Below are positions 36,831 to 44,763 of a stretch of 64,000 bases of DNA, one piece after another; position 1 is the stretch's first letter, and every line of letters starts with the position of its first letter. Made by a program: the position numbers and the translations under genes. Source of the stretch: Colwellia psychrerythraea 34H (GTDB lineage: Bacteria; Pseudomonadota; Gammaproteobacteria; Enterobacterales; Alteromonadaceae); contig NC_003910.7 of the NCBI RefSeq assembly GCF_000012325.1, forward strand, positions 2,542,001-2,606,000, written 5' to 3'. Under the pieces are notes generated by a model. It made no database searches. It was not told where the DNA came from and saw only the letters and a list, made by a program, of their open reading frames with translations.

Positions 36831-37181
36831 TGTGATTTCTCCGAAGGTTAGTTTCTTTAATACACAACTTAAATCGCATTAAACCCATGGAGTATAGGTC
36901 ATTAAATATGCTTTTTCCGTTCAATAAAAGCACATGCGTATTCACGCTGACTCTTTTAACTGCTGTATTGTTCAATTAATTACATGCAGTATCGATCTAT
37001 AAAAATAGAGTAATGAGTAAATCTATATCACTAGATGGAACGTATTGGTACTCAGTAATATGTATGGCACGCATATTAATTATGAAATTAAGTCATTGGA
37101 GCGGGATTCATTGCTCAGCTATTATGCTTACAATGAATTAGCACACAACACTTAACATACTCAGTTAAAAGGATATTAAGA
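36831..37181. other. AT-rich gene-free spacer
   Basis: About 350 bases between divergent genes. It must hold the promoters of both, but I see no strong operator, terminator or repeat in it. AAAGGATATT precedes the following start. Confidence 0.4.
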
Positions 37182-38207
37182 ATGAACGTTAAAAAATCAA
37201 TTGTCGCATTATCAGTAATTAGCCTGCTTTCAGCTTGTGCACAAAACCAACCTGTAGAAATGAATGTAGATGAAAATATTAACAGCAATAAAATAAAAAT
37301 TACTGAAGCCAATTATGCTAAAGCTGAAACGGCTAGAAACTACAATAATTGGCTGAAATTTGGTGCTAATAATCATATTGCACACATGAAACAGTTACCG
37401 CCACGAGGCAAAGCTGCACCAACGGTACAAATGAATGACGATACTCTGTATTCAGTAGTTATCACTGAGGCAGTTGATGGCAAAGTAAAATTCTCTATTC
37501 CAAAAAGTGATGTGTATATGGCCGTGCAAGTAGTTACCGAAGGTGGTCATGGCCAATACTATGTCGTGGGTGAAGGTGATTATAATGTGTCGATTGAAAC
37601 GAAGTACGCTTTCTTAATCTATCGAACCGGCACTGAAAAAGGTTTAGATGCAGCACGTAGTGCACAGCAGTTGATCAAAGATGATTCCTTCAAATTTGGT
37701 ACCTATCAGTTGCCTAATTACGACTTTGAAGAAGTTGAAGAGTGGACTGCACGTTTAACTAAAGAAACCAGTGGTTCAGCTTTTGAATATACCTTTCCAC
37801 GTACTTCAAAAAATATCACAGACCTTCATCAGTGGAATTTAGAGAATGCGAATGGTTGGGGAGGCTCATCACCCGAAGTGAATGTAGCTAACAAATATAC
37901 TAACTCGGTAATATTAAGTAGTGGGGAATGTCTATCTACCACTTTTGAAAACCCAGAATCCAAGTATTTTACCTCAATTACCGCTTATGACAGCAGTCGT
38001 TACTTAATTGAAGGTGTAAAACATGTTAGTTCTCATACGTGGGAAGAAAACAAAGATGGTACGGTAACTGTTTCATTTAACTGTGGCGACAATGCGGTAA
38101 ATAATATCGACACCAAAGGCACAGACTTCACCTTTACTATGCGTTACTACGGACTTAGCCAGAAAGTGATGGATGGTAAAATATCACCCGAGAAGACAGT
38201 GAAATAG
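37182..38207 (+). CDS. Lipoprotein with DUF1254/DUF1214 domains
   Basis: A 341-residue protein with lipoprotein leader MNVKKSIVALSVISLLSAC (lipobox LSAC, Cys19). The N-terminal half is DUF1254-like: the 'MNDDTLYSVV' block at about 84-93 corresponds to the NRDTLYS motif. The C-terminal half is DUF1214-like (SSGECLSTTFENPESKYFTS... TMRYYG). Such proteins are exported beta-rich proteins of unknown activity found beside many metabolic genes. It is followed by a strong terminator, so it is monocistronic. Confidence 0.85.
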   Translation: MNVKKSIVALSVISLLSACAQNQPVEMNVDENINSNKIKITEANYAKAETARNYNNWLKFGANNHIAHMKQLPPRGKAAPTVQMNDDTLYSVVITEAVDGKVKFSIPKSDVYMAVQVVTEGGHGQYYVVGEGDYNVSIETKYAFLIYRTGTEKGLDAARSAQQLIKDDSFKFGTYQLPNYDFEEVEEWTARLTKETSGSAFEYTFPRTSKNITDLHQWNLENANGWGGSSPEVNVANKYTNSVILSSGECLSTTFENPESKYFTSITAYDSSRYLIEGVKHVSSHTWEENKDGTVTVSFNCGDNAVNNIDTKGTDFTFTMRYYGLSQKVMDGKISPEKTVK

Positions 38208-38235
38208 CTCCGTCATTATTTGATAAATTAAATCG

Positions 38236-38267
38236 AGTCTGCTTTTGATAAAGAAGCAGACTTTTTT
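38236..38267 (+). terminator. Rho-independent terminator after the DUF1254/1214 gene
   Basis: AGTCTGCTT (38236-38244) pairs with AAGCAGACT (38254-38262), followed by six T. Confidence 0.9.
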
Positions 38268-38353
38268 ATTCGTTCTTAGTCAGTAAGCTTGCTGGTAACA
38301 GTGCTCTTTAGTTCTTAATTACTGGCTATATCCACTGAACTACAACCTGAGAG

Positions 38354-39139
38354 TTAGGCTACATAAATATCAAAAAAGAAATAAAGTGTGGTAGCAACAC
38401 TCGCCACAATAACAAATCGTCTAACCTGTTTTTGAGGGAGTTGGCGAGATACATTCGCCGCAACATAGCCTCCCGCTAAGGTACCACATAATACAATAGA
38501 GCCTTCATACCAGGCAATGACATCATTATAAATAAACAGTACGATGGCAATCAGTGACACTGTCGATGAGATTAATAACTTTAAACCATTCATGGTATTG
38601 ATATTAGTATGACCAGCTAATGCTAAATAGCTGAGCGTAATAATGCCTAGTCCAGCGTTGAAGAAACCACCATATGCCGACACACCTAAGAGTATAATTA
38701 ACAGTAAGATCCCACCTATGGATGAGGCATAACGGTGATTGGATGCCATTTTTTTTAATCGAGCATTAATTTGTCCACCAAAGACAAACAGTAGGGTAGC
38801 AAATAATAGTAACCAAGGAATGGCTTCACGAAATACTGCTTCAGGCGTTTTCAGTAACAGCCATGCACCAGTAATACCGCCAATTAAGCTGATTATTATG
38901 ATTTGGGACAGTTCATCTTTATGAGTAGAAATTTCTTTTCGAAAAGCATAAGTACCACTCATATAACCTGCGCACGACGCAAAAGTATTGGTCGCACTTG
39001 CTAGTATAGGGGGAATGCCGACAAACATAAGTGCGGGGAATGTAATGAAACTTCCGCCGCCTGCAATTGAGTTAATAACGCCGCCCAAAATACCTGCGAA
39101 GAAGAGAAAAACCAGTTCAAACAACATCTTTAGTAACAA
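38354..39139 (-). CDS. TauE/SafE-family anion permease (second copy)
   Basis: A 261-residue inner-membrane protein with eight helices. The family glycine motifs are ILGGVINSIAGGGSFITFPAL and VSAYGGFFNAGLGIITL. It is not a close copy of the one at 24818: local identity is confined to the motifs, so the two are separate subfamilies. Substrate unknown; sulphur-containing anions are usual in the family. Transcribed alone. Confidence 0.87.
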   Translation of the reverse strand: MLLKMLFELVFLFFAGILGGVINSIAGGGSFITFPALMFVGIPPILASATNTFASCAGYMSGTYAFRKEISTHKDELSQIIIISLIGGITGAWLLLKTPEAVFREAIPWLLLFATLLFVFGGQINARLKKMASNHRYASSIGGILLLIILLGVSAYGGFFNAGLGIITLSYLALAGHTNINTMNGLKLLISSTVSLIAIVLFIYNDVIAWYEGSIVLCGTLAGGYVAANVSRQLPQKQVRRFVIVASVATTLYFFFDIYVA

Positions 39140-39408
39140 ACCTTTGAGTATATCTATTGGCTAAACGATAACACATTTGCATGGAGTCCAATAGCCACAT
39201 GTAGACGCTATAACGCTGTAAAATCTAGAGAGCGTTATTCGTTAATGAAACATAATCGTTAGATTAAACTATATATAAAAAATAGTGATTTCACTGTTTA
39301 TAATGCGCTGATTTTGTGTGATATTAGCGATAATCGAATGGTTTTATGGGGCAGGTATTACTGATACATGACCATAATAAGTTGTTGTACATTCAGGAGA
39401 GCAGTGCA

Positions 39409-39690
39409 ATGTCTAAAATTATTTTACAAGGTCACATCGTTGTTCCTGATGTTGATTTAGCTAAAGTGCAAGAAGCGCTTATCACGCATCAAATGTTGAC
39501 AAGGCAAGAGTCTGGTTGCTTAATTTTTGACGTAACTAAAGATAGTATCAATAGTAATAAGTTTAATGTTTACGAAGAGTTTACTGACCAGCAAGCATTT
39601 GATAGCCATCAATTGAGAGTGAAAAATTCGAACTGGGGTAAAGTTACCATAAATCTGCAAAGACATTATCAAATTAGTCACTGTGTCTAA
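39409..39690 (+). CDS. Antibiotic biosynthesis monooxygenase (ABM)-domain protein
   Basis: A 93-residue dimeric alpha+beta-barrel protein. ATG 39409 is preferred because GGAGAG lies upstream and it begins the fold (MSKIILQGHIVVPDVD). The family pattern QESGCLIFDV...NVYEEFTDQQAFDSHQ is present. ABM proteins can be cofactor-free oxygenases of quinone-like substrates or LsrG-like isomerases; the activity here is unknown. The gene opens a run of short plus-strand genes separated by spacers with GGCGTTATG-like ends. Confidence 0.8.
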   Translation: MSKIILQGHIVVPDVDLAKVQEALITHQMLTRQESGCLIFDVTKDSINSNKFNVYEEFTDQQAFDSHQLRVKNSNWGKVTINLQRHYQISHCV

Positions 39691-39706
39691 ACGCGTTATC
39701 AGTCTC

Positions 39707-39722
39707 TTATTTGGCCGTTATG
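39707..39722 (+). repeat. Cassette-like spacer end
   Basis: TTATTTGGCCGTTATG closely matches the spacer end TTATTTGGGCGTTTTC at 35847-35862. It lies between the ABM gene and the next small membrane-protein gene. Confidence 0.4.
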
Positions 39723-39748
39723 AACCTTTCAAGGGTTGGAGTTGAACA

Positions 39749-39955
39749 ATGGATTTAGCATACTGGATAGATTTTATTGTTGTCTTTGCACTGGGCGTTA
39801 TGCTTGTTCAAATATCTCACGGTAAATTTTTAGATACCGCAAAATTTAATCTCAATTTGAGTCCTAGTTTCTTGAAGATAATTCGATACATGGGGTTATT
39901 TATTATTGTTTACAGCGTCTATGGTGTAATCATTGATTATGCTGTTACTCATTAA
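39749..39955 (+). CDS. Small two-helix membrane protein, 68 aa
   Basis: Two hydrophobic helices (WIDFIVVFALGVMLVQI and YMGLFIIVYSVYGVIIDYA) joined by a polar loop of about 25 residues. GGAGTTGAACA precedes the ATG. No family recognised. Small membrane proteins of this sort are frequent in integron cassettes, and it is flanked by cassette-like spacers. Confidence 0.65.
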   Translation: MDLAYWIDFIVVFALGVMLVQISHGKFLDTAKFNLNLSPSFLKIIRYMGLFIIVYSVYGVIIDYAVTH

Positions 39956-39962
39956 ACAGTGT

Positions 39963-40064
39963 GTTAGGCCTATAACAAACTAACTTATCAAAACAATAAG
40001 CCGTTTGACTTTATACTCTTCGCTTATTGTTGTTAAAATTTCCAGCCCATTTTTAGGGCATTAT
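39963..40064 (+). repeat. attC-like spacer
   Basis: Starts with GTTAGGCC-TATAACAAAC and ends TAGGGCATTATG. Long arms AACAATAAGC and GCTTATTGTT (about 39995-40032) can form a hairpin, as attC bottom strands do. Confidence 0.55.
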
Positions 40065-40099
40065 GTTTTCCTTTAACCTTTGCAGATTGAATAAACACG

Positions 40100-40591
40100 A
40101 TGATAACTCTTAGAGAATTCAAAGAAGAAAATACAGCACAACTTACACATATTTTGAATGAACCAGAAGTCGTTAAATACTTATCATCTAAAATACCAAA
40201 ACCCGATACTCTACAAGATGCACAATGGTGGATTTCGACTGGAAGTAAATTTGGAATTGTTAAAGCAATAGAGTGTAATGGTTCTTTGATTGGGTGTATT
40301 GGAGCAGATAGAGGCGAGTTTGAATATCAGCGCTCTGCTGAAATAGGCTATTGGATTGCAAAAGATTACTGGAGACAGGGTGTCGCTACTCAAGCTATTA
40401 GCGAATTAATACCATTGATATTTACAACTACCGACATTGTTAGACTTTTTGCATCCGTCTTTTCAGAAAACACGGCTTCCATGCGCGTTTTAGATAAATG
40501 TGGTTTAAAATTAGAGGCTATACACAAGAAAGCAATATATAAAGACGGTAAATTCTATGATAATCATATATTTAGTATATTGAAAACATAA
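40100..40591 (+). CDS. GNAT acetyltransferase (RimJ/RimL type)
   Basis: A 163-residue N-acetyltransferase. Motif A, the acetyl-CoA binding loop, is in YWRQGVATQAISEL; the preceding strand EIGYWIAKDYW and the following ASMRVLDKCGLKLEA are characteristic of the RimJ/L group. Substrate unknown: proteins or small amines are possible. Lies in the cassette-like run, between an attC-like spacer and a weaker one ending GGGCGCTAT. GNAT genes are among the most common cassette genes. Confidence 0.85.
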   Translation: MITLREFKEENTAQLTHILNEPEVVKYLSSKIPKPDTLQDAQWWISTGSKFGIVKAIECNGSLIGCIGADRGEFEYQRSAEIGYWIAKDYWRQGVATQAISELIPLIFTTTDIVRLFASVFSENTASMRVLDKCGLKLEAIHKKAIYKDGKFYDNHIFSILKT

Positions 40592-40682
40592 TGATAAATT
40601 AAAAAAATGACTTGCCGTTTGTTCGGTTTCGAGAAAAAAGATATTCAATTATTACGTAGCTCAGTAACTGGGCGCTATATAT
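40592..40682 (+). repeat. Weak attC-like spacer
   Basis: About 90 bases between the GNAT and cupin genes ending GTAACTGGGCGCTATA. The left end lacks a clear TAACAA, so this is only suggestive. Confidence 0.3.
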
Positions 40683-40695
40683 TAAGTAGGGTTTA

Positions 40696-41061
40696 ATGAA
40701 TAAAATCAATATTAGTGAAAAGTTTGGCCTGTTCAACGAAGTATGGACTCCAAAGGTTATCGCTGAATCAAATGGTCAATTAGTTAAAATAGCCAAAGGT
40801 AGTGGCGAACTTGTCTGGCATAAACATGATAATGAAGATGAACTTTTTATTGTGTTTAGAGGGCAACTTACTTTGCAATTGAGAAGTGAGAATATTGTAC
40901 TTAACGCCGGTGAAATGTATGTCGTTCCTAAAGGTGTTGAACATTGCCCTAAAGCACAGCCAGATACACATTTTATGATGGTTGAACCTTCATCTACTGC
41001 TCATACGGGCGAACATCATAGTGAAGTAACCGTATCGTCAGAAAAGCAAGAATGGATTTAG
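40696..41061 (+). CDS. Single-domain cupin protein
   Basis: A 121-residue cupin. Metal-binding residues of cupin motif 1 are in VWHKHDNEDELFIVFRG (His-x-His and Glu), and motif 2 is PKGVEHCPKAQP. The family includes mannose-6-phosphate isomerase-like proteins and small dioxygenases; the activity cannot be told. GTAGGGTTTA precedes the ATG. Part of the cassette-like run. Confidence 0.85.
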   Translation: MNKINISEKFGLFNEVWTPKVIAESNGQLVKIAKGSGELVWHKHDNEDELFIVFRGQLTLQLRSENIVLNAGEMYVVPKGVEHCPKAQPDTHFMMVEPSSTAHTGEHHSEVTVSSEKQEWI

Positions 41062-41126
41062 CCTATAACAGGGTAACTTTTAGTGCTAATTACTATCATT
41101 CGGTTCGCGATATTTAGGATAAATAA

Positions 41127-41306
41127 ATGCAAATATTAATAGGTGTGGTTCTAGTCGCAGTTAGCGTACTGCTATTTTATATAGATATACCATTGTTAGG
41201 CGCGATCTCACTTTTTATTGGATTCGGTGTATTACGGGGTTATAAAAAGGGTAAAAGGTTTTATTTAATCGGTGGACGTTCAAGTGACAGTGACTGCTGT
41301 GGTTAA
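41127..41306 (+). CDS. Small membrane protein, 59 aa
   Basis: An open frame of 59 codons: MQILIGVVLVAVSVLLFY is one hydrophobic helix, PLLGAISLFIGFGVL a second, then a basic stretch (RGYKKGKR) and the tail GGRSSDSDCCG with adjacent cysteines. AGGAT lies before the ATG. The first helix or both could span the inner membrane, with the cationic part in the cytoplasm. No family recognised. Flanked by GCCTATAACA upstream and GCCTAACAAGG downstream, so it may be a short cassette. Confidence 0.55.
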   Translation: MQILIGVVLVAVSVLLFYIDIPLLGAISLFIGFGVLRGYKKGKRFYLIGGRSSDSDCCG

Positions 41307-41445
41307 AACATAATAAGTAAATACACTTTTTCATCTGAACAAGGTAAACAAATTATTCAATGTTTGGATCATCAAGCGCATTGCGAATACGGAAGTGATA
41401 AAAGATAGTGCAAAAGCCTAACAAGGGGTTATGTTAATTGTTTAA

Positions 41446-41906
41446 ACAAGGACGTATCCAATAGAACTTGCTCGAACAGGGATCAGAGGCTGCGCAATCT
41501 TATCGTTTGATATCTCAGACTTGGGTAAAACTGAAAATGTAGAAATTATTAATTCAATACCTAATACCATTTACATTAATTTAGTGATCAAAATTCAATG
41601 AGGATAAATCTTCAAGTTCAAGGCGCGTGATTGAGCAATTGCTGGTTATTGGAATTGAGCGTAACGCAGAAAGTGTAGATATAGACCATTTGAATATGGG
41701 AAATTAATTAGTGTAATTGGTATAATAAGAGTATTGGTAAATATTCGCGTAGAATGCTGAAAAAATGGAAATGGCTTCCTGTTTCTTCAGAGGTGAATTT
41801 TACTGTGGAAAAAAGAACGCTAAGACTTGATTTTTGTATGGGGGGAGAGTCAACTGAACAATCCCAAAAAGACTGTATACAACAAACAAAATTAGCCTGT
41901 AGCTAA
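41446..41906 (+). pseudogene. TonB C-terminal-domain remnant split by a MITE
   Basis: Two fragments of a TonB_C-like domain are visible. The first reads YPIELARTGIRGCAILSF and on to NVEIINSIPN (to about 41565). The second reads KSIGKYSRRMLKKWKWLP and on to RTLRLDFCMGG, ending at a TAA at 41904. The fragments are in different frames. Removing 161 bases (element plus one copy of a 3-base target repeat TAA) joins them in frame and restores the normal spacing between the Pro and the conserved Trp of the domain. The 5' side has no start codon after an in-frame stop at 41443, so the gene was already N-terminally truncated or is an isolated domain. Confidence 0.75.
41565..41722. mobile_element. MITE-like element, 158 bp, in TonB remnant
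   Basis: The ends are imperfect inverted repeats over about 20 bases: TACCATTTACATTAATTTA on the left and, as complement of the right end, TACCAATTACACTAATTAA. Both sides are flanked by TAA (41562-41564 and 41723-41725), a target duplication. There is no coding capacity. Confidence 0.8.
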
Positions 41907-41947
41907 TTCATACAACAAGGCGATTAAACGGTTTGTTAAAGGCAAAT

Positions 41948-42598
41948 ATGAATATTACTGATGTAGAAAGAGATGCGTTATATAAGGTGATTCACTCACG
42001 TAGAGATGTGCGAAAGGACTTTATCCCAAAAACTATTCCTGATGAAGTATTAGAACGTATCCTTAAGGCCGGACATCATGCGCCGAGTGTTGGTTTTATG
42101 CAGCCTTGGGACTTTATATTGGTTACTGAACAACAAACAAAAAATGCACTAAAAAAAGGTTATGAATCAGCCAGCGTTGAATCAGCTCAGAAATTTTCAG
42201 ATGAAAAAAGAGCAGAATATCAAAGTTTCAAATTGGAAGGTATCTTAGAAGCACCATTAGGAATATGTGTTACCTGTGATCGAGAACGAAATGGACCTGT
42301 TGTCATAGGACGAACAATAAAACCTGAAATGGATCTCTATAGCACAGTGTGTGCAATTCAAAATATTTGGCTAGCGGCAAGGGCTGAAAATATAGGTTTG
42401 GGCTGGGTGAGTATCATACATGATGATGTATTGAGAGAAACATTAGATATACCAGCCAACATCGAGATAATTGCCTATTTATGTTTAGGGTATGTTTCAA
42501 ACTTTAAAGATAAACCAGAATTAGAAACGTTTGGTTGGTTACCCAGAGAAAACATTAGCCAACTTATCCATAAAGAAAAATGGTCTAAAAAGGCATAA
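41948..42598 (+). CDS. bluB: 5,6-Dimethylbenzimidazole synthase, nitroreductase family
   Basis: BluB breaks down reduced FMN with oxygen to make 5,6-dimethylbenzimidazole, the lower ligand of cobalamin. The 216-residue protein shows family blocks: SRRDVRKDF at the N-terminus (FMN phosphate), GHHAPSVGFMQPWDFILV, a catalytic-site region near VIGRTIKPEMDLYS, and IWLAARAENIGLGWVSI. ATG 41948 is chosen because AAAGG lies five bases upstream; an in-frame TTG at 41933 would add five residues. It is the only cobalamin gene seen here. It is convergent with folE, separated by 12 bases. Confidence 0.92.
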   Translation: MNITDVERDALYKVIHSRRDVRKDFIPKTIPDEVLERILKAGHHAPSVGFMQPWDFILVTEQQTKNALKKGYESASVESAQKFSDEKRAEYQSFKLEGILEAPLGICVTCDRERNGPVVIGRTIKPEMDLYSTVCAIQNIWLAARAENIGLGWVSIIHDDVLRETLDIPANIEIIAYLCLGYVSNFKDKPELETFGWLPRENISQLIHKEKWSKKA

Positions 42599-42610
42599 TG
42601 CTCCTAAAGG

Positions 42611-43156
42611 TTACTTAACTAACGACAACATCTCTTGTCTTGCTGCGGGATTTTCTCTCATTTCCCCTAACATTACTGATGTTGTCATTGATGAGTTTTG
42701 TTTTTCTACACCACGCATCATCATGCATAAATGTTGTGCTTCAATAATCACACCTACACCAATAGAACCGGTTATCTCTTGTATAGATAATGCGATTTCT
42801 CTGGCTAGGTTTTCTTGAATTTGTAATCTCCTTGCATACATATCAACAATTCGGGCAAATTTTGATAGTCCTAAAACTTTACCACTAGGAAAATAAGCGA
42901 TATGACATTTACCAATAAATGGCAGCATATGGTGTTCGCACATCGAGTATAATTCGATATTTTTTACCACAACCATTTCATCTGCTTCAGACTCAAATAA
43001 TGCTCCATTTACTACATCATTAATGTTTTGTTGATAACCTTGAGTTAAAAACTCCATCGCTTTTGCTGCGCGTTTAGGGGTATCAATTAGGCCTTCTCTG
43101 TTAATGTCTTCACCAATGGTTGCAATGATTTCTCGATAATTATTTTCTATGCTCAC
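42611..43156 (-). CDS. folE: GTP cyclohydrolase I (type IA)
   Basis: First step of tetrahydrofolate synthesis: GTP to 7,8-dihydroneopterin triphosphate. A 181-residue protein of normal length. Zinc ligands Cys73 and Cys143 and the catalytic His are in [15 protein letters not shown] and [10 protein letters not shown]; the substrate-binding [14 protein letters not shown] block is intact. The promoter region holds a MITE-like element starting 33 bases upstream of the start codon. Folate supply is relevant to the neighbouring THF-dependent sarcosine pathway, but the link is only positional. Confidence 0.96.
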   Translation of the reverse strand: MSIENNYREIIATIGEDINREGLIDTPKRAAKAMEFLTQGYQQNINDVVNGALFESEADEMVVVKNIELYSMCEHHMLPFIGKCHIAYFPSGKVLGLSKFARIVDMYARRLQIQENLAREIALSIQEITGSIGVGVIIEAQHLCMMMRGVEKQNSSMTTSVMLGEMRENPAARQEMLSLVK

Positions 43157-43188
43157 TTAGTTATTCCTAGTACTAATTAATGGTTATA

Positions 43189-43276
43189 TACCCGTTACCA
43201 ATCAAAGTGCCGAACTTGAGTGATAATTGAAATCGCTCAAGCACTCTGTAACATGCATCCTTATCGGTAATGGGTA
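43189..43276. mobile_element. Short MITE-like palindromic element, 88 bp
   Basis: The ends TACCCGTTACC (43189-43199) and GGTAATGGGTA (43266-43276) are inverted copies with one mismatch. Interior arms such as CTTGAGTGA and TCGCTCAAG add further pairing. It sits between folE and a binding-protein gene and has no coding capacity. No target duplication is clear. Confidence 0.65.
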
Positions 43277-43296
43277 TCTGCCGCTTGGTAAGTTCT

Positions 43297-44034
43297 TTAT
43301 AATAAACCATTTGTTTTTAATATTGAGTCGTAAATACCATTGGTTTTTATTTTTGCTAACCCTTTATTAAAATCAGCAATAATTCTGTTATTTTTAGGGT
43401 TACTTAATCCACTGGTAATATGTAATGTATTGCTCGATAGTGGGGACGATGAAAATGAAACTTTATCTTTTAGTTCAGGCGCTTCATGTTTTATAAAAGC
43501 ACGCGCTACTATTTCATCCTCTAACGTTAGATCTATACGGTTATGCACCAACTTTTTCAGATTATTAATAAATTTTGTTGTTTCAGGTTTCTTGAAATTC
43601 ATCGCTTTCTTAAAATTATCACTGTAACCGTAGTCACGAATTACTCCGACGTTTTTTTTATTTAAACTTTCTAAGCCATCGTACTCAAATGAATCGTCTA
43701 CACGTTTGATAAATTTTATATTGTTAACGAGGTAATCATCGCTGTAATTTAAGAATGTAGTTCTCTTCTTCGTCCACCAAGTACCAACAAGAATATCAAC
43801 TTTGCCTTCTTTGACCGCTTTGATAGATCTTGTCCATGGCACGAATGTCATTTCTACTTCATGCCCTTGCTCTTTAAATGCAGCCCGTACTATTTGTAAT
43901 GCAATGCCTTGGCCTGGTAAGTCAGGGGAAAGGAACGGTGGCCAAGAATCACCTGTGGCGGTTATTTTTTCAGCATATGCCATACCTGAAAAAGCAAGTG
44001 AAAGGGTAAAAACTGTAGATAGTAGACGTTTCAT
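43297..44034 (-). CDS. Periplasmic solute-binding protein, family 3 (amino-acid type)
   Basis: A 245-residue protein with signal peptide MKRLLSTVFTLSLAFSGMAYA. The ATG is supported by AGGA upstream. The two-lobed SBP fold starts EKITATGDSWPPFLSPDLPG and contains the family block VDILVGTWWTKKR. No permease gene adjoins it, so it may be an orphan receptor or work with a distant transporter or sensor. A related but distinct family-3 protein is encoded inside the two-component operon at 46850. The ligand is unknown. Confidence 0.82.
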   Translation of the reverse strand: MKRLLSTVFTLSLAFSGMAYAEKITATGDSWPPFLSPDLPGQGIALQIVRAAFKEQGHEVEMTFVPWTRSIKAVKEGKVDILVGTWWTKKRTTFLNYSDDYLVNNIKFIKRVDDSFEYDGLESLNKKNVGVIRDYGYSDNFKKAMNFKKPETTKFINNLKKLVHNRIDLTLEDEIVARAFIKHEAPELKDKVSFSSSPLSSNTLHITSGLSNPKNNRIIADFNKGLAKIKTNGIYDSILKTNGLL

Positions 44035-44132
44035 ATTTAAAATCCTTTGTAGTTATAATTTATATTGTTTTAAAAAGTGAGTGTCAGTATTCATCGGCGC
44101 CAATAGGTCTCATCAGAAACCTTGTATTTGGG

Positions 44133-44612
44133 CTAACGATTCCATTTTCGTTTATTGACAATAAAACCACCGCCAACCGAATAGTAAATTTGGCTAAGTA
44201 ATAATTCTTCACCGTTATAAGCTCTAAGCTCCATCGCATTAGCATGGTCAGGTAACGTTTGTGGACCATGAAAGGTAACGGCATTTTGACGTGGAAAACT
44301 ACTGTCGTGCACGCCGAGTAATGATAAACGCTGAGTGGTTTCAACCTGTAGTAGGAATGCATCAATAATATCCGGATCAATGGTTTCCGGTTCGAACCCG
44401 GCTAATCCTAAGAGCACAGCTTTACAGCTACCCTGACTGATATCAGTTTGTGCCAGAGAACCAAATAATTCAGTTTTTACATGACTGACACGGTCTAACA
44501 CCTTTTTTTGTTGAAGCAATTTGCTAAAACGAAAAGCAGCGCGCATTGGGCCAACAGTGTGAGAGCTGGAAGGATCAATTCCTATACTAACCATGTCAAA
44601 AGCACTTATCAT
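44133..44612 (-). pseudogene. sdaA: Truncated L-serine dehydratase (N-terminal domain only)
   Basis: The 159-residue frame matches the first third of iron-sulphur L-serine deaminases (about 455 residues): SAFDMVSIGIDPSSSHTVGP, LFGSLAQTDISQGSCKAVLLGL, then YYSVGGGFIV, after which seven non-homologous residues and a stop follow. The catalytic alpha domain and the Fe-S cysteines are absent from the window. The remaining sequence to 44084 holds no recognisable continuation. The full enzyme would turn serine into pyruvate plus ammonia, the step after glyA in the sarcosine pathway encoded nearby. Confidence 0.8.
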
Positions 44613-44675
44613 AAAATTCTCTTGTCGCCTTGATTGAAGTCGGAACTGTGAATAGGAACCGTAAGTTTTAATGAC

Positions 44676-44702
44676 GCGGCACTTGGTTTAATTGAGTGCC
44701 GC
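44676..44702. terminator. Hairpin downstream of porin (possible terminator)
   Basis: GCGGCACT (44676-44683) and AGTGCCGC (44695-44702) form a perfect GC-rich 8-bp stem with an 11-base loop. No T-run follows on either strand, so function is uncertain. Confidence 0.4.
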
Positions 44703-44763
44703 GCTAATATTAAAGTGATGATTTATAGTTCAAAAAGATTGATTCTACGCATCATCATTTTGA

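Noticed and set aside
44084..44380. Overlapping frame at the broken end of the serine dehydratase gene
   Set aside because: Mostly a shadow of the pseudogene; its last 25 codons do not resemble serine dehydratase, so a simple frameshift is not supported.
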